Shown here piece after piece: positions 23,925 through 33,562 of a stretch of DNA of 64,000 nt. Below the pieces are notes generated by a model. It saw nothing but the letters and a program-made list of their open reading frames with translations, was not told where the DNA came from and did no database searches. The stretch lies in assembly GCA_963752935.1 (NCBI GenBank), contig CAVWAL010000009.1, positions 496,001-560,000 on the forward strand, written 5' to 3'. The translations under genes were made by a program, and so were the position numbers. This DNA is from RI-153 sp963752935. Lineage in GTDB: Bacteria; Chloroflexota; Anaerolineae; Caldilineales; Caldilineaceae. The first letter of the stretch is position 1. Each line of letters begins with the position of its first letter.

Positions 23925-26900
23925 CTATTCGCTGTTGCGGCTCATCGGTCCCGGTACGTTAAGGCTGAATCCCAGTTTGGGCAGCCGTTCCTCGGCATCT
24001 TCCTTGCCAAATTGGATCACCTCGTTCTTATCGTTGATGACTTCAACGGCAAGGGCAAGGCTCTGCAACTCTTTAACCAAGACACGGAAGCTTTCAGGCA
24101 CGCCTGGGCTTTGAATCTCTTCGCCCTTGACAATCGCCTCGTAGGTCTTGACGCGCCCGGTCACATCGTCAGACTTGATGGTGAGCATTTCTTGCAGCGT
24201 GTAGGCGGCGCCATAGGCTTCCAATGCCCACACTTCCATTTCACCGAAGCGCTGACCACCGAACTGCGCCTTACCACCCAACGGTTGCTGGGTAACCAGG
24301 CTGTACGGGCCGGTGCTGCGGGCGTGTACTTTGTCTTCGACCAGATGATGCAGTTTGAGCATCTGGACAACACCAATGGTCACCGGCGAGTCATAGTGTT
24401 CACCAGTTTTGCCGTTGTACAGGCGCTGTTTGCCTGTAGTGGGCAAGGGCCAGCCACTCTTACGACTGTAAGCCTGTGCAGCTTCAACCAGAGCTTCGCC
24501 CGTCAGGTCGGCAGGATCGCCGCCGTGATAGCGCATCCACTCGCGCAGTGCCGCATCCAGCGCAGCACGGTCCGAATCACTCGTGGTACGCGCCCGCCCG
24601 TGCTGCCGCGGCACCACGTCTTCCGGGTTGTACCCTTGCTCGCGCAGCCATTCGCGCAGAACAGACTGCCGTGCATAGGTTTCGTCGTAATAAAGCTGCT
24701 CAGCATCATAACCAAGTTCAGGCAACCAGTTGAACAAATAGAGACGACGAGCATCACCATCGTCGGCCATTTCTTCGCTAGGAATGCCCTGTTCGGCCAC
24801 AAACGCCCAGGCCCGTCGAGAGATAGCGGCCCATGCAACATCGATCAACCAGGCTCGCGAAAGCTCCGACTCGATCTCCAATTCTTTTGCGCCATCGAAA
24901 ACTGGCGTCTCCGCCAAAAAGCCCAGGCGAGAAGCGGCCCAGCCCAGATGTGCTTCGAGAATCTGACCGATGTTCATACGGCCCGGCACACCCAATGGGT
25001 TAAGAATAATGTCCACCGGTGTCCCGTCGTCGAGGAACGGCATATCTTCGACCGGCACGACTTTGGAGATAACACCCTTATTGCCATGACGACCGGCCAT
25101 CTTGTCGCCCTCAGTCAGGCGGCGACGTTGCGCCACACCGACACGGACCATCATCTCGACGCCGGCCGGCAAGTCCTGATGTTCATCGCGGGTAAAGACC
25201 TTGACATCCACCACTTTACCGCGCTCGCCATGGGGCAGGCGCAACGAAGAGTCCTTCACTTCACGCGCTTTTTCACCAAAGATGGCGCGCAGCAGTTTCT
25301 CTTCCGGCGTCAGTTCCGTCTCGCCCTTAGGCGTGATCTTTCCGACAAGGATGTCCCCAGGCGTCACCTCTGCACCAATGCGGATGATGCCGTCTTCGTC
25401 CAGGTCTTTCAGCGCATCCTCACCCACGTTGGGAATGTCACGTGTGATCTCTTCGGGGCCGAGTTTGGTCTCACGCGCCTCGACTTCGTGCTTCTCAATA
25501 TGAATGGATGTGAACTTGTCATCCTGTACCAATCGTTCGCTGATCAGGATAGCATCTTCGTAGTTGCCACCTTCCCAACTCATGTAGGCGACAACAACGT
25601 TCTGCCCCAGGGCCAACTCGCCATTTTCGGTGCTCGAACTATCCGCCAGCACCGTGCCTTTTTCTACCCAATCACCCTTATTGACAGCAGGACGCTGATC
25701 AATGCAAGTGCTCTGGTTACTACGATTGTACTTGCGCAAGACATAGGTGCGGCGCGTACCGTCTTCCTCTTGGGTGACGATTTCGGATCCGGTAACGCTG
25801 ACAACTTCCCCTGCATTACGGGATACGATCACCTGCCCCGAGTCGACCGCGGCCGGGTATTCCATACCAGTCCCCACAACAGGGGCATCTGGGCGCACAA
25901 GTGGCACCGCCTGGCGTTGCATGTTCGAGCCCATCAAAGCGCGGTTAGCGTCGTCATGCTCAAGGAAAGGAATCAAAGCAGCGGAAACACTAACAATCTG
26001 CTTTGGCGAAACATCCATATAATCGATTCGTTCCGGCTCTTCAAAGCGGAACTCTTCAGCACGCCGCGCAGACGGGCGCTGATTCAGGAAATGCCCTACT
26101 TTGTCCAACGCCGAAGATGCCTGGGCAATCGAGGCATTTTCTTCTGAATCGGCATTTAAGTAGGTGAACGCTGAACTCACGAACGGACGCACACGTATTT
26201 CGTCCAGACCTTCAACTTGAGAAATCAGTTTGGCCGCTGCCTCATCAATTTCCAGCCCTTTTTCAAAAAGGACTTCGCCTGACTTGGGATCGGTAATATC
26301 CTGTGCCAGATCATGACCGATCAAGGCGTCGACGTTATTCTCCACAGTCTTTCGCACCTCGCGGTACGGTGTTTCGATAAAGCCGAAATCATTGATGCGA
26401 CCATAGGTAGCCAACGAGCCGATAAGACCAATGTTTGGTCCTTCAGGTGTTTCGATTGGGCAGATACGGCCATAGTGGCTGTAATGGACATCACGCACAT
26501 CGAAGCCGGCACGTTCACGGCGCAAACCGCCGGGCCCCAACGCGCTCAGACGGCGCTTGTGGGTCAACTCGGCCAACGGATTGGTCTGATCCATAAACTG
26601 GCTCAACTGACTACCGCCGAAGAACTCGCGGGTAGCCGCCACCACAGGGCGGATGTTGATCAAGCTAAGCGGTGTCACCTGCTCAGGATCGCGGATCGAC
26701 ATGCGTTCACGTACGACGCGTTCCATGCGCAACAGGCCGATGCGCAGTTGATTCTGAATCAACTCGCCAACGGTCTTGACACGGCGATTGCCCAAGTGAT
26801 CGATGTCATCGGCGCGCTCGCGGCCATTATTAATATCAATGATGCGCCGAAGCACAGCAACCATGTCCTCTTTGCTGAGGATGCGTTGACTCATCGGCGT

Positions 26901-27800
26901 ATCTAGACGCAGGCGGCGGTTCAACTTATAGCGCCCCACGCGGCCCAGATCATAGCGACGTGACGTGAAGAAGAGATTCTGCACAAAGCTCTTGGCATTG
27001 TCCAGGGTAGGCGGATCGCCCGGGCGCAGTTTTTTATAGAACTCCAGCAACGCATCGTCAACACCCTTCTTGGTGTCATCCGTAGGATTGCCGGTGGTGT
27101 CGCGCTCCAATGTGGACTCGATGAAGGGATGATCGACGTCATCATCCACATCGGCGAAAAGCTGCCGGATCTCTTCGTCTGTGCCAAAACCGATGGCGCG
27201 CAGCAAAATAGTGGCCGGCAACTTGCGCTTGCGGTCCACTTTGACGCTGATAATATCGCGCTTGCTTGTCTCGAACTCGAGCCACGCACCGCGACTGGGG
27301 ATCAACTTGGCACCGGCCAATTCACGTCCGGTACTGCGATCTTCTTCCACCGTAAAATAGGCGCCCGGGGAGCGGATCAACTGACTCACCACGACGCGTT
27401 CGCTACCGTTGATAATGAATGTACCAGAGTCTGTCATCAACGGGAAGTCACCCATAAAGACTTCCTGCTCGCTGATCTCACCAGTATCATTGTTTACCAA
27501 CCGAATACTGACCCAAAGCGGAGCGGAGTAGGTAATGTCACGGATACGACATTCCTCTTCGGGGTACTTGGGTTCGTCAAAACGGAAACTCCCCAGGTGC
27601 AGCTCCAGGTTTTTATTGAAGCTGACGATTGGCGAAATCTCATCGAACAACTCACGTAACCCTTCAGTCTGGAACCATTGAAAGCTGTGAAGTTGGATCT
27701 CAATGAGTCGCGGCAACTCGACCACGTTTGGGGTGCGGGCGTAGGACTTTCGCATTGTCCTACCCTTCACATTCCTCGTGTTGGGGATAGTCTGAGTCAT
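23925..27800 (-). CDS. rpoB: RNA polymerase subunit beta
   Basis: The second-largest RNA polymerase subunit, target of rifampicin. The rif region is visible (GGSQLSQFMDQTNPLAELTH, then HKRRLSALGPGGL), as are the conserved EGPNIGLI and the C-terminal TGPYSLVTQQPLGGKAQFGG. A lineage-type insertion of about 150 residues lies between TPVFDGA (about 965) and LYNGKTGE (about 1125); family members normally have only a short linker there. It is 1291 residues. The ATG at 27800 has AAGGAG ten bases upstream; the ATG 15 codons later is a weaker alternative. Confidence 0.97.
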   Translation of the reverse strand: MTQTIPNTRNVKGRTMRKSYARTPNVVELPRLIEIQLHSFQWFQTEGLRELFDEISPIVSFNKNLELHLGSFRFDEPKYPEEECRIRDITYSAPLWVSIRLVNNDTGEISEQEVFMGDFPLMTDSGTFIINGSERVVVSQLIRSPGAYFTVEEDRSTGRELAGAKLIPSRGAWLEFETSKRDIISVKVDRKRKLPATILLRAIGFGTDEEIRQLFADVDDDVDHPFIESTLERDTTGNPTDDTKKGVDDALLEFYKKLRPGDPPTLDNAKSFVQNLFFTSRRYDLGRVGRYKLNRRLRLDTPMSQRILSKEDMVAVLRRIIDINNGRERADDIDHLGNRRVKTVGELIQNQLRIGLLRMERVVRERMSIRDPEQVTPLSLINIRPVVAATREFFGGSQLSQFMDQTNPLAELTHKRRLSALGPGGLRRERAGFDVRDVHYSHYGRICPIETPEGPNIGLIGSLATYGRINDFGFIETPYREVRKTVENNVDALIGHDLAQDITDPKSGEVLFEKGLEIDEAAAKLISQVEGLDEIRVRPFVSSAFTYLNADSEENASIAQASSALDKVGHFLNQRPSARRAEEFRFEEPERIDYMDVSPKQIVSVSAALIPFLEHDDANRALMGSNMQRQAVPLVRPDAPVVGTGMEYPAAVDSGQVIVSRNAGEVVSVTGSEIVTQEEDGTRRTYVLRKYNRSNQSTCIDQRPAVNKGDWVEKGTVLADSSSTENGELALGQNVVVAYMSWEGGNYEDAILISERLVQDDKFTSIHIEKHEVEARETKLGPEEITRDIPNVGEDALKDLDEDGIIRIGAEVTPGDILVGKITPKGETELTPEEKLLRAIFGEKAREVKDSSLRLPHGERGKVVDVKVFTRDEHQDLPAGVEMMVRVGVAQRRRLTEGDKMAGRHGNKGVISKVVPVEDMPFLDDGTPVDIILNPLGVPGRMNIGQILEAHLGWAASRLGFLAETPVFDGAKELEIESELSRAWLIDVAWAAISRRAWAFVAEQGIPSEEMADDGDARRLYLFNWLPELGYDAEQLYYDETYARQSVLREWLREQGYNPEDVVPRQHGRARTTSDSDRAALDAALREWMRYHGGDPADLTGEALVEAAQAYSRKSGWPLPTTGKQRLYNGKTGEHYDSPVTIGVVQMLKLHHLVEDKVHARSTGPYSLVTQQPLGGKAQFGGQRFGEMEVWALEAYGAAYTLQEMLTIKSDDVTGRVKTYEAIVKGEEIQSPGVPESFRVLVKELQSLALAVEVINDKNEVIQFGKEDAEERLPKLGFSLNVPGPMSRNSE

Positions 27801-28391
27801 GTAGCATCAACTCCTTAAACGAGTACACTTTCACCCTGAAAGGCGGGTGCGCCTGGCCAAAGGCCAACAAAAGGTGCGTACCAATTAACCAGGGTGACGC
27901 ACAGGGCAATTGATATGCTATTTAGACAACAAATTTCCAGTTGGGCACACACCTCTCCTTCCATGCCCAACACTCAAGAAAAAACGCAATATGGCACCCT
28001 GCAAATATCAACCCCGAGAACGGCTACTTTGCCTGGGATGAGTATTCGCATCGAGTGCCTTTACAGTAAGAACATACTAAGATCGCTATATGATTTTTTT
28101 GAAACAGGTCGTTAGTCAGTCTAGGATAGACGAGAACAGCCTGAAAGACTGGAAGCTAACTACCAGTTTTACTGACAAGTTTCTTGTAAGACGTTACTTT
28201 CTTGTAAGTCATTACAAGCAGGAACCCAAAGCAATCAGTCTTTCAACAACAAAAACCCAACACCAGCACAGCCGAGGTTGGGCAAATTTTCTGTGAAAGG
28301 CTCAGTCCCTATCTGCTTGTTGAATGTCAGTACACTTCTCTTCTAAATCAAATGCGCATACTGAAACGACTTACATTGAGTCTCTACGTAA
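27801..28391 (-). promoter_or_regulatory. long untranslated leader of rpoBC
   Basis: About 590 nt lie between the predicted start site near 28391 and the rpoB ATG, with no convincing gene on either strand. The leader is AT-richer than its surroundings. It contains the 10-nt inverted repeat TGAAAGACTG/CAGTCTTTCA (28142-28151 and 28236-28245), a perfect hairpin CTTGTAA-GTCA-TTACAAG (28201-28218), repeated TTTCTTGTAAG units (28180-28210), and a TGGCC/GGCCA stem near 27850. rplJ and rplL, which usually precede rpoB, are not here. A regulatory role is inferred. Confidence 0.5.
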
Positions 28392-28397
28392 ATAGCA

Positions 28398-28426
28398 ATT
28401 ATAAACCAACGTTCTGCGCTTGTCAA
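28398..28426 (-). promoter_or_regulatory. consensus sigma70-type promoter upstream of rpoB
   Basis: On the minus strand the sequence has TTGACA at 28426-28421 and TATAAT at 28403-28398, with exactly 17 nt between them. Both hexamers match the housekeeping consensus perfectly. It points toward rpoB, with the start expected near 28391. Confidence 0.75.
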
Positions 28427-28518
28427 ATTCAAAGACCTTAAAATATCTACAACTTCCTCCCATTCTAACCGGCAATGCCGCCCTCACAGATCCATTAGAA
28501 ATCCACATGCATCTGCAT

Positions 28519-28547
28519 TTGACAGATGAGGACAAACAAGGCATACT
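28519..28547 (+). promoter_or_regulatory. promoter of the initiator tRNA gene
   Basis: TTGACA (28519-28524), a 17-nt spacer and CATACT (28542-28547) lie 50 nt upstream of the tRNA. The start would be near 28554. It is divergent from the rpoBC promoter. Confidence 0.65.
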
Positions 28548-28596
28548 GCTATGACAGGTTTGGAAGCTGGCACGCCAGTGAAACATACCACATTGT

Positions 28597-28671
<75 letters not shown>

Positions 28672-28676
28672 AGAGT

Positions 28677-28716
28677 AAAAAGGACCGCCCTGTTGCACAG
28701 GGCGGTCCTTTTGTTT
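28677..28716 (+). terminator. intrinsic terminator after the tRNA
   Basis: A long GC-rich stem (AAAAGGACCGCCCTGT with ACAGGGCGGTCCTTTT) with a three-base loop, followed by TTGTTTTC. It begins six bases after the tRNA CCA end. Confidence 0.85.
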
Positions 28717-28783
28717 TCAACCCCACTTCGCTTTAAGATATTGAAGGAAGGTACCTGTTCAGCTAAACAAGTACGAAGGGTAT

Positions 28784-29782
28784 ATGAAAGAGACAAAGCT
28801 CATCCTGATTGAAGGAATCCCCGGATCGGGCAAGACGACGACAGCCCGGTTCGTGGCCGAGTGGCTGCAACAACGCGGGCAGGACGTAGCGCTCTTCCTG
28901 GAAGGAGATCTCGGCCATCCTGCCGATTTTGAATCGGTGGCGTATCTGGATGATCGATCCTATCAAACCTTGATGGAGCGCTTTCCCCAGGACGAAGCGT
29001 TTCTGCATGGTGAGGGAATTCACGAGGGCGACGAACACTTCTTCCGCTACCGCTATCTGCAACAGACGAATCCTGAACGCTCTTCTGCGCTGTTCGATGC
29101 ACTTGCGGGCCATGAGATCTACGAACTGGCCGTCCCCGATTTCCAACGTCTGCTGCGCCGGCGCTGGCAGCGGTTCGCGGCCCAGGCCGGTGCGGCGGAT
29201 ACGATCTATGTCTTCGAGTGTTGTTTCCTGCAGAATCCACTGACCATGCTGTTAGGCCGCAACAACGTGCCGCCGGCGCAGGCCCGGTCGTTCATCCTTG
29301 AACTTGGCGCCGCCGTGCAAGAACTGTCACCGCTCTTGATCCACTTGTGTCAGAGGAATGTGCGCCAGACCCTAATCGAAGTGGCACAGACCAGGCCGCC
29401 GGCCTGGCTAGAGTTCGTGATCGCCTATCACACCCAACAAGGGCATGGGTACGCGCAGGGTTGGCAAGGATTCGATGGATTGGTCAACTTCTACGAAATG
29501 CGCCAGTCTATCGAACTGGCCCTGCTGCCGGCCTTGCCCTTCCCCACTTTGGCGCTCGACCATCGGGATTGGGCGCAGGCACGCCGGCGAAATCAGCACC
29601 TATCTTGCCAAAAGCGTGGGCTAGACCCACAGCTTTTCCACACAGAAGGAGTCACAAGCCATGAGGACCAGCGAAGGATCTTCCCATGTCGCCATCTGAC
29701 AGCTATTGGCTTACCCCCCAGGGAGACTATACATCTCGTCGGCAGGCGTTTCTTGGCTTTTCCGCCACAGCGGAGCCGGTAG
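28784..29782 (+). CDS. P-loop NTPase, kinase-like, probable 3' frameshift
   Basis: The N-terminus has a Walker A motif (IEGIPGSGKTTTARF, residues 9-23) typical of small-molecule kinases, followed by a conserved-looking EGDLGHPADFESVAYL. The substrate is unknown. The frame as sequenced runs to 29782 and overlaps the next gene by 97 nt. The tail after about residue 265 is Arg/Gln/Pro-rich and looks non-native. A one-base shift near 29580 would instead give DWAQ...GEISTYLAKSVG and a stop at 29622-29624, which better resembles a natural end and leaves a normal gap with a ribosome site. A real mutation or a sequence error is possible. Confidence 0.7.
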   Translation: MKETKLILIEGIPGSGKTTTARFVAEWLQQRGQDVALFLEGDLGHPADFESVAYLDDRSYQTLMERFPQDEAFLHGEGIHEGDEHFFRYRYLQQTNPERSSALFDALAGHEIYELAVPDFQRLLRRRWQRFAAQAGAADTIYVFECCFLQNPLTMLLGRNNVPPAQARSFILELGAAVQELSPLLIHLCQRNVRQTLIEVAQTRPPAWLEFVIAYHTQQGHGYAQGWQGFDGLVNFYEMRQSIELALLPALPFPTLALDHRDWAQARRRNQHLSCQKRGLDPQLFHTEGVTSHEDQRRIFPCRHLTAIGLPPRETIHLVGRRFLAFPPQRSR

Positions 29783-31677
29783 GCGGACGCACCGGTTTCT
29801 TCTCACAGATTAGCCGTCTGGCCCTGGGACGGCCCATCGACGAGGCGGTCGTCTACGAGGCGCTGCACTTTGTCGAAAGCCGCCAGGACTGCGCCGACTT
29901 CAGCGCAGTAGGGCTGCTGCGCATCCTCTACCAATTTGCAGACAGCCCGCAGTTGTCGACTACGCTGGCCGACGCCATTCGCAACACGCTGCTCAACTTC
30001 AAGTATTGGATCGACGAACCAGGTCAGGAAATGATGTGCTTCTGGTCCGAGAACCACCAGATCCTCTTTCATTCTGCTCAGTACCTGGCAGGGCAACTCT
30101 TTGCAGATCAGATTTTCCCCAACGTCGGGCAGAGCGGACGATGGCACATGGATAAGGCGCGCCCCAAGATCCTGCGCTGGATCGATCTCAAGGCGCGCAT
30201 CGGCTTTTCCGAGTGGGATTCCAACTGCTACTATGACGAAGATATGGGTCCGCTGCTCAACCTGGCCGACTTTGCCGCCGACACCGAGATCGCGCAGAAG
30301 GCGGCCAATCTGCTCAATGTTATGTTCTTCGACATGGCCGTCGACTCGTTCCGCGGCACCTATGGCACCAGTCACGGACGCACGTACCCGCGCCATGTGC
30401 TGAGTGGCCGCAATGAATCTACAGCCGGCGCCGGCAAGATCGCCTGGGGCATGGGGATCTTCAACGATCCCAGCAACATGACCGCGGTTTCATTGGCCGT
30501 CAGCCCCCGCTATCGCGTCCACCCCTTGATCGAGCGCATCGCTCAGCACCGGCCCGATGCCATAGAAAACAGAGAGCGTCATAGCCTGCGTACCGAGCAA
30601 GCGGATCAATTCGGCATCCGCTACGACGAACTGGACACGGCCATGTTGCTGTGGGGAGCAGGGCAATTCGCCAATCGCCGCAACGTCGAGCAGACTCTGG
30701 CCCTGGCCGATTCGATCAAATCGCATCGGTTCAACGTCGTCATCCGCCCCTACGTTGAGGCTATCTACGGCACCTACCGCGAACTGGAAGCGCAGCAGAT
30801 CGCCCACGATGGGGACATCGATCGCACAACCCTGGCCGAGGTGAACAAGTACACCTTCCGCACACCCGACTACCAACTGAGCAGTGCGCAGGACTACCGC
30901 AAGGGCAAGCCCGGCTTTCAGCAACATATCTGGCAGGCCACTCTGGGGCCGGATGCAGTCGTCTTCACGCTGCACCGCGGCAACGAAGACGAGGTGAGTT
31001 ACAAATACTGGGTGGGTCGCTTCCCGCGGGCGGCACAGGTACGCAACGTCTTGATCGCGCTGTATGACGTCCCCGACGCCGCGCTGCCCGGCCCGTCCAC
31101 CGTCCTCCCACCAGACGCCGGCGGCAACGCCATGCCATCGCCCGGTCCGTCCCAAGAAGAGCTATTGGCCTATACCGTCGCCGTGCTACGCCGGGATGCT
31201 TTCGACGAAGTGATTGAGCAAAATGGATGGGTGCTGGCACGCAAAGGCGATGGCTACGTCGCCCTGCGTTCTCAGCAACCAACAAGCTGGACGGCAGACC
31301 GTGTCCTACAAGGAGAGGGGCTGATCGCCGAGGGACGGCGCAACATCTGGATCTGCCAGCTAGGCCGCCGTGCAGTGGACGGCTCCTTTGAAAACTGGAC
31401 GGAACAGATCATCGCAGCGCCGGTGACGTTCGGGGATCTGACGGTGACGTATCGTGCGCCCGGCGTCGGAGAAATTCGCTTTGCCTGGGAAGGCCCACTG
31501 ACAGTGGATGGAGAGCCTGTCTCCCTGGAGGGCTACCGGCGGTTCGACAACCCCTACTGCCAGGCTGATTTTGGACAAGGGCGCTACGAGATTGTCCACG
31601 CAGGTGAGCGGCTGACGATCGACTTTGCCGCGCGTCCGCTTGATCCCGCGCTCGAATCGGGTGAACCACCGGCTTAA
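29686..31677 (+). CDS. conserved-looking 663-residue protein of unknown function
   Basis: Not recognised. It has no signal peptide or membrane segments. The first 400 residues are helical-looking and rich in aromatic residues (FWSENHQILFHSAQYLAGQL near residue 118; GFSEWDSNCYYDEDMGPLLN near 172), a pattern that recalls alpha/alpha-toroid carbohydrate-active proteins. The C-terminal 200 residues look beta-rich. This is resemblance only. The ATG at 29686 has GAAGGA seven bases upstream; another ATG at 29661 with a better AGAAGGAG site opens a 12-codon frame only, so the true 5' end may be affected by a frameshift. It follows the kinase-like gene closely. Confidence 0.65.
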   Translation: MSPSDSYWLTPQGDYTSRRQAFLGFSATAEPVGGRTGFFSQISRLALGRPIDEAVVYEALHFVESRQDCADFSAVGLLRILYQFADSPQLSTTLADAIRNTLLNFKYWIDEPGQEMMCFWSENHQILFHSAQYLAGQLFADQIFPNVGQSGRWHMDKARPKILRWIDLKARIGFSEWDSNCYYDEDMGPLLNLADFAADTEIAQKAANLLNVMFFDMAVDSFRGTYGTSHGRTYPRHVLSGRNESTAGAGKIAWGMGIFNDPSNMTAVSLAVSPRYRVHPLIERIAQHRPDAIENRERHSLRTEQADQFGIRYDELDTAMLLWGAGQFANRRNVEQTLALADSIKSHRFNVVIRPYVEAIYGTYRELEAQQIAHDGDIDRTTLAEVNKYTFRTPDYQLSSAQDYRKGKPGFQQHIWQATLGPDAVVFTLHRGNEDEVSYKYWVGRFPRAAQVRNVLIALYDVPDAALPGPSTVLPPDAGGNAMPSPGPSQEELLAYTVAVLRRDAFDEVIEQNGWVLARKGDGYVALRSQQPTSWTADRVLQGEGLIAEGRRNIWICQLGRRAVDGSFENWTEQIIAAPVTFGDLTVTYRAPGVGEIRFAWEGPLTVDGEPVSLEGYRRFDNPYCQADFGQGRYEIVHAGERLTIDFAARPLDPALESGEPPA

Positions 31678-31753
31678 CCCGTCTAGCCCTGGGGGAAGGC
31701 CTTATGCGGCCCCAGAGCAACATCCCCGACAAGCAACATCACCGATAATGAAA

Positions 31754-31782
31754 CAAAGACCTGCTGTGATGGCAGGTCTTTG
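31754..31782. terminator. hairpin between convergent genes
   Basis: An 11-bp perfect stem (CAAAGACCTGC with GCAGGTCTTTG) with a 7-nt loop lies between the plus-strand 663-residue gene and the minus-strand glycosyltransferase. It could terminate from either side, although the T-runs are short. Confidence 0.55.
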
Positions 31783-31937
31783 TAGGTTGCCAACTGTTAC
31801 ATTGGCAGGTATATGCCTTGGAAACACGCCGTTGTGTTTCGAGCACCATCTTACACCCAAGCGCCGGGCAGAACAATGGGGCATTTCCTCCTACAAATGA
31901 TAGGGAAAGCCCTGATAGGCCGGCGACGCCACAGGGC

Positions 31938-33224
31938 CTATGGCTGCGATCGAGGTTGTCGGGACGGAGACTGCATCACAGTGTCCACCGAAATCGGCTG
32001 TGGCATGTGCCGCCGATAGAGATCAGAGTGGCGCTGGAGAATCGTCTCCCAAGAGAAGGCGCGGCTAAAGTTGTGCCCGTCTCTGCCAAGCGCGGCCCTC
32101 TTTTCAGGGCAGGACAGCAGTTCTCCCAGGTTGTGCTCCAGCTCATCGATGGCTTTGGGATTGACGACTGCTGCGATGTGATTGCTTTCCAGTTCCGCAA
32201 CCGGCGGATCATTGCGTGTGATAATAGTGGGCAGGCCATGGCTGAGAAGCGCCAGTAGAGAGCCACTTTTCAGGTTGACGCCGTGGTTAAAGGGCAGGAC
32301 GCCGATATCGCTCCCCTGCAAATAACGGGAAATTGTTCCATTGGGGAGATGGCCCGTAAAGGCAACCGCGCCTTCAAGGTCTAGCTCCTTGATCTGGGCC
32401 ACCAGTTTGGCCTGATAATCTTCGGCATGTTCACCCGGCAGCGCTACACTGTAAATGCCGCCCATCAGCAACAACCGCGTTTGCGCATGGTCGCGATGGA
32501 TCCGTTCAAAAGCAGAAAGCAGCGTCTCTAGTCCTTTCACCGGATGAACGAAGCCAAAGAAAGTGATGACGGTTGCATCGTCCGGCCAATCAAATGCATG
32601 CCGCACCTCTTGCCGTGCCAGGGATCGATCCGTGGGCAAAACCTCCACATTGGGCGCCAGAGGAATGTGATGGACTCGGCCGTCAAACGTGGGCAGTCGT
32701 TCCAGGATCTTGTCTACCGTCTGCGCATGGGTGGCGATCACGTTTTCGCTTAAGGTTAGTAAGAATCCATCCTCGCGATCCCACCATTGGTGTCGCTGCC
32801 CCCACTCTTTCAGCCATTCCAGCAAAATACCAAAGGGACGGGGCAGGGTCCACTCCCACCAACCATACTCGTGAATCGTCGAGATGATCGGGTGCCGCCA
32901 GGCTCGTAGACGCAGCAAGAGCGGCAGCAAGAAGATAGAGCGGCGGAAACGGTAGCTGCCGGCGGCATGCTGAATGTGTAACAGGTCAAACGGCTGCGCC
33001 ACGATCGCCTCGGCTAGCTTGGGCAGGTTACGCAACTCCCACGTCTCAATCACACCGCGCACACTTGGATCATCGGCGGCCGCGGCTGCATCATAGGTCG
33101 TAAATACGACCGTATCGTACCCCAATTTCCGCAGACCGCTGCGTAAACATTGCGTGTAATGCGAAACCCCACACTGATCAGGAAAATAAGAACCGGCAAC
33201 AATGGCAATTTTAGGGAGACTCAT
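31938..33224 (-). CDS. glycosyltransferase, GT4 (GT-B) family
   Basis: Transfers a sugar from an activated donor to an unknown acceptor. The N-terminal Rossmann half starts KIAIVAGSYFPDQCGVSHYT. The C-terminal donor-binding half has TFFGFVHPVKGLETLLSAFE, VAFTGHLPNGTISRYLQGSD and GVLPFNHGVNLKSGSLLALL, typical of group 1 enzymes. It is 428 residues with no signal peptide. GGAGC precedes the ATG. It is a single minus-strand gene facing away from the following ParB-like and GT9 genes, and together they suggest a surface-glycan locus. Confidence 0.85.
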   Translation of the reverse strand: MSLPKIAIVAGSYFPDQCGVSHYTQCLRSGLRKLGYDTVVFTTYDAAAAADDPSVRGVIETWELRNLPKLAEAIVAQPFDLLHIQHAAGSYRFRRSIFLLPLLLRLRAWRHPIISTIHEYGWWEWTLPRPFGILLEWLKEWGQRHQWWDREDGFLLTLSENVIATHAQTVDKILERLPTFDGRVHHIPLAPNVEVLPTDRSLARQEVRHAFDWPDDATVITFFGFVHPVKGLETLLSAFERIHRDHAQTRLLLMGGIYSVALPGEHAEDYQAKLVAQIKELDLEGAVAFTGHLPNGTISRYLQGSDIGVLPFNHGVNLKSGSLLALLSHGLPTIITRNDPPVAELESNHIAAVVNPKAIDELEHNLGELLSCPEKRAALGRDGHNFSRAFSWETILQRHSDLYRRHMPQPISVDTVMQSPSRQPRSQP

Positions 33225-33562
33225 TTCCCGCTCCTAACCACACTACACTCGCTAGCATCTGCTAGCCCTCCGCTCAGAAACGCATAGGGTATTGTTCGGC
33301 AAAACAGTTGTGCATCCTGGCAATTCACGCCAGTTCGCTTCTCCTCACCTTACTCTGCCAATCACACGAAGACAATGAGGAAGATCCATCCCCACTCCAG
33401 GGGGGAAACCCGCAACAGGATATAGCTCTTTGCATAACTTCCGTTTAGATGGAGATACATACTCTTTTGCGACAATTTGGCTTACTCTGTCCAGATGAAT
33501 AGCGAAACCTTTGTCAAACCGCACCGTTGCAGTTTTAGCCGCACCTTTCAATTGGGAAGAGT
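33225..33562. other. 338-nt divergent intergenic region
   Basis: It lies between two divergent genes, the GT4 glycosyltransferase and the ParB-like gene, so it should hold promoters for both. No convincing gene, repeat or consensus promoter was found by eye. Confidence 0.4.

Noticed and set aside
24012..26147. 711-codon open frame on the plus strand
   Set aside because: It lies fully antisense to rpoB and its sequence is His/Gln/Arg-rich without domains; it is a codon-bias shadow.
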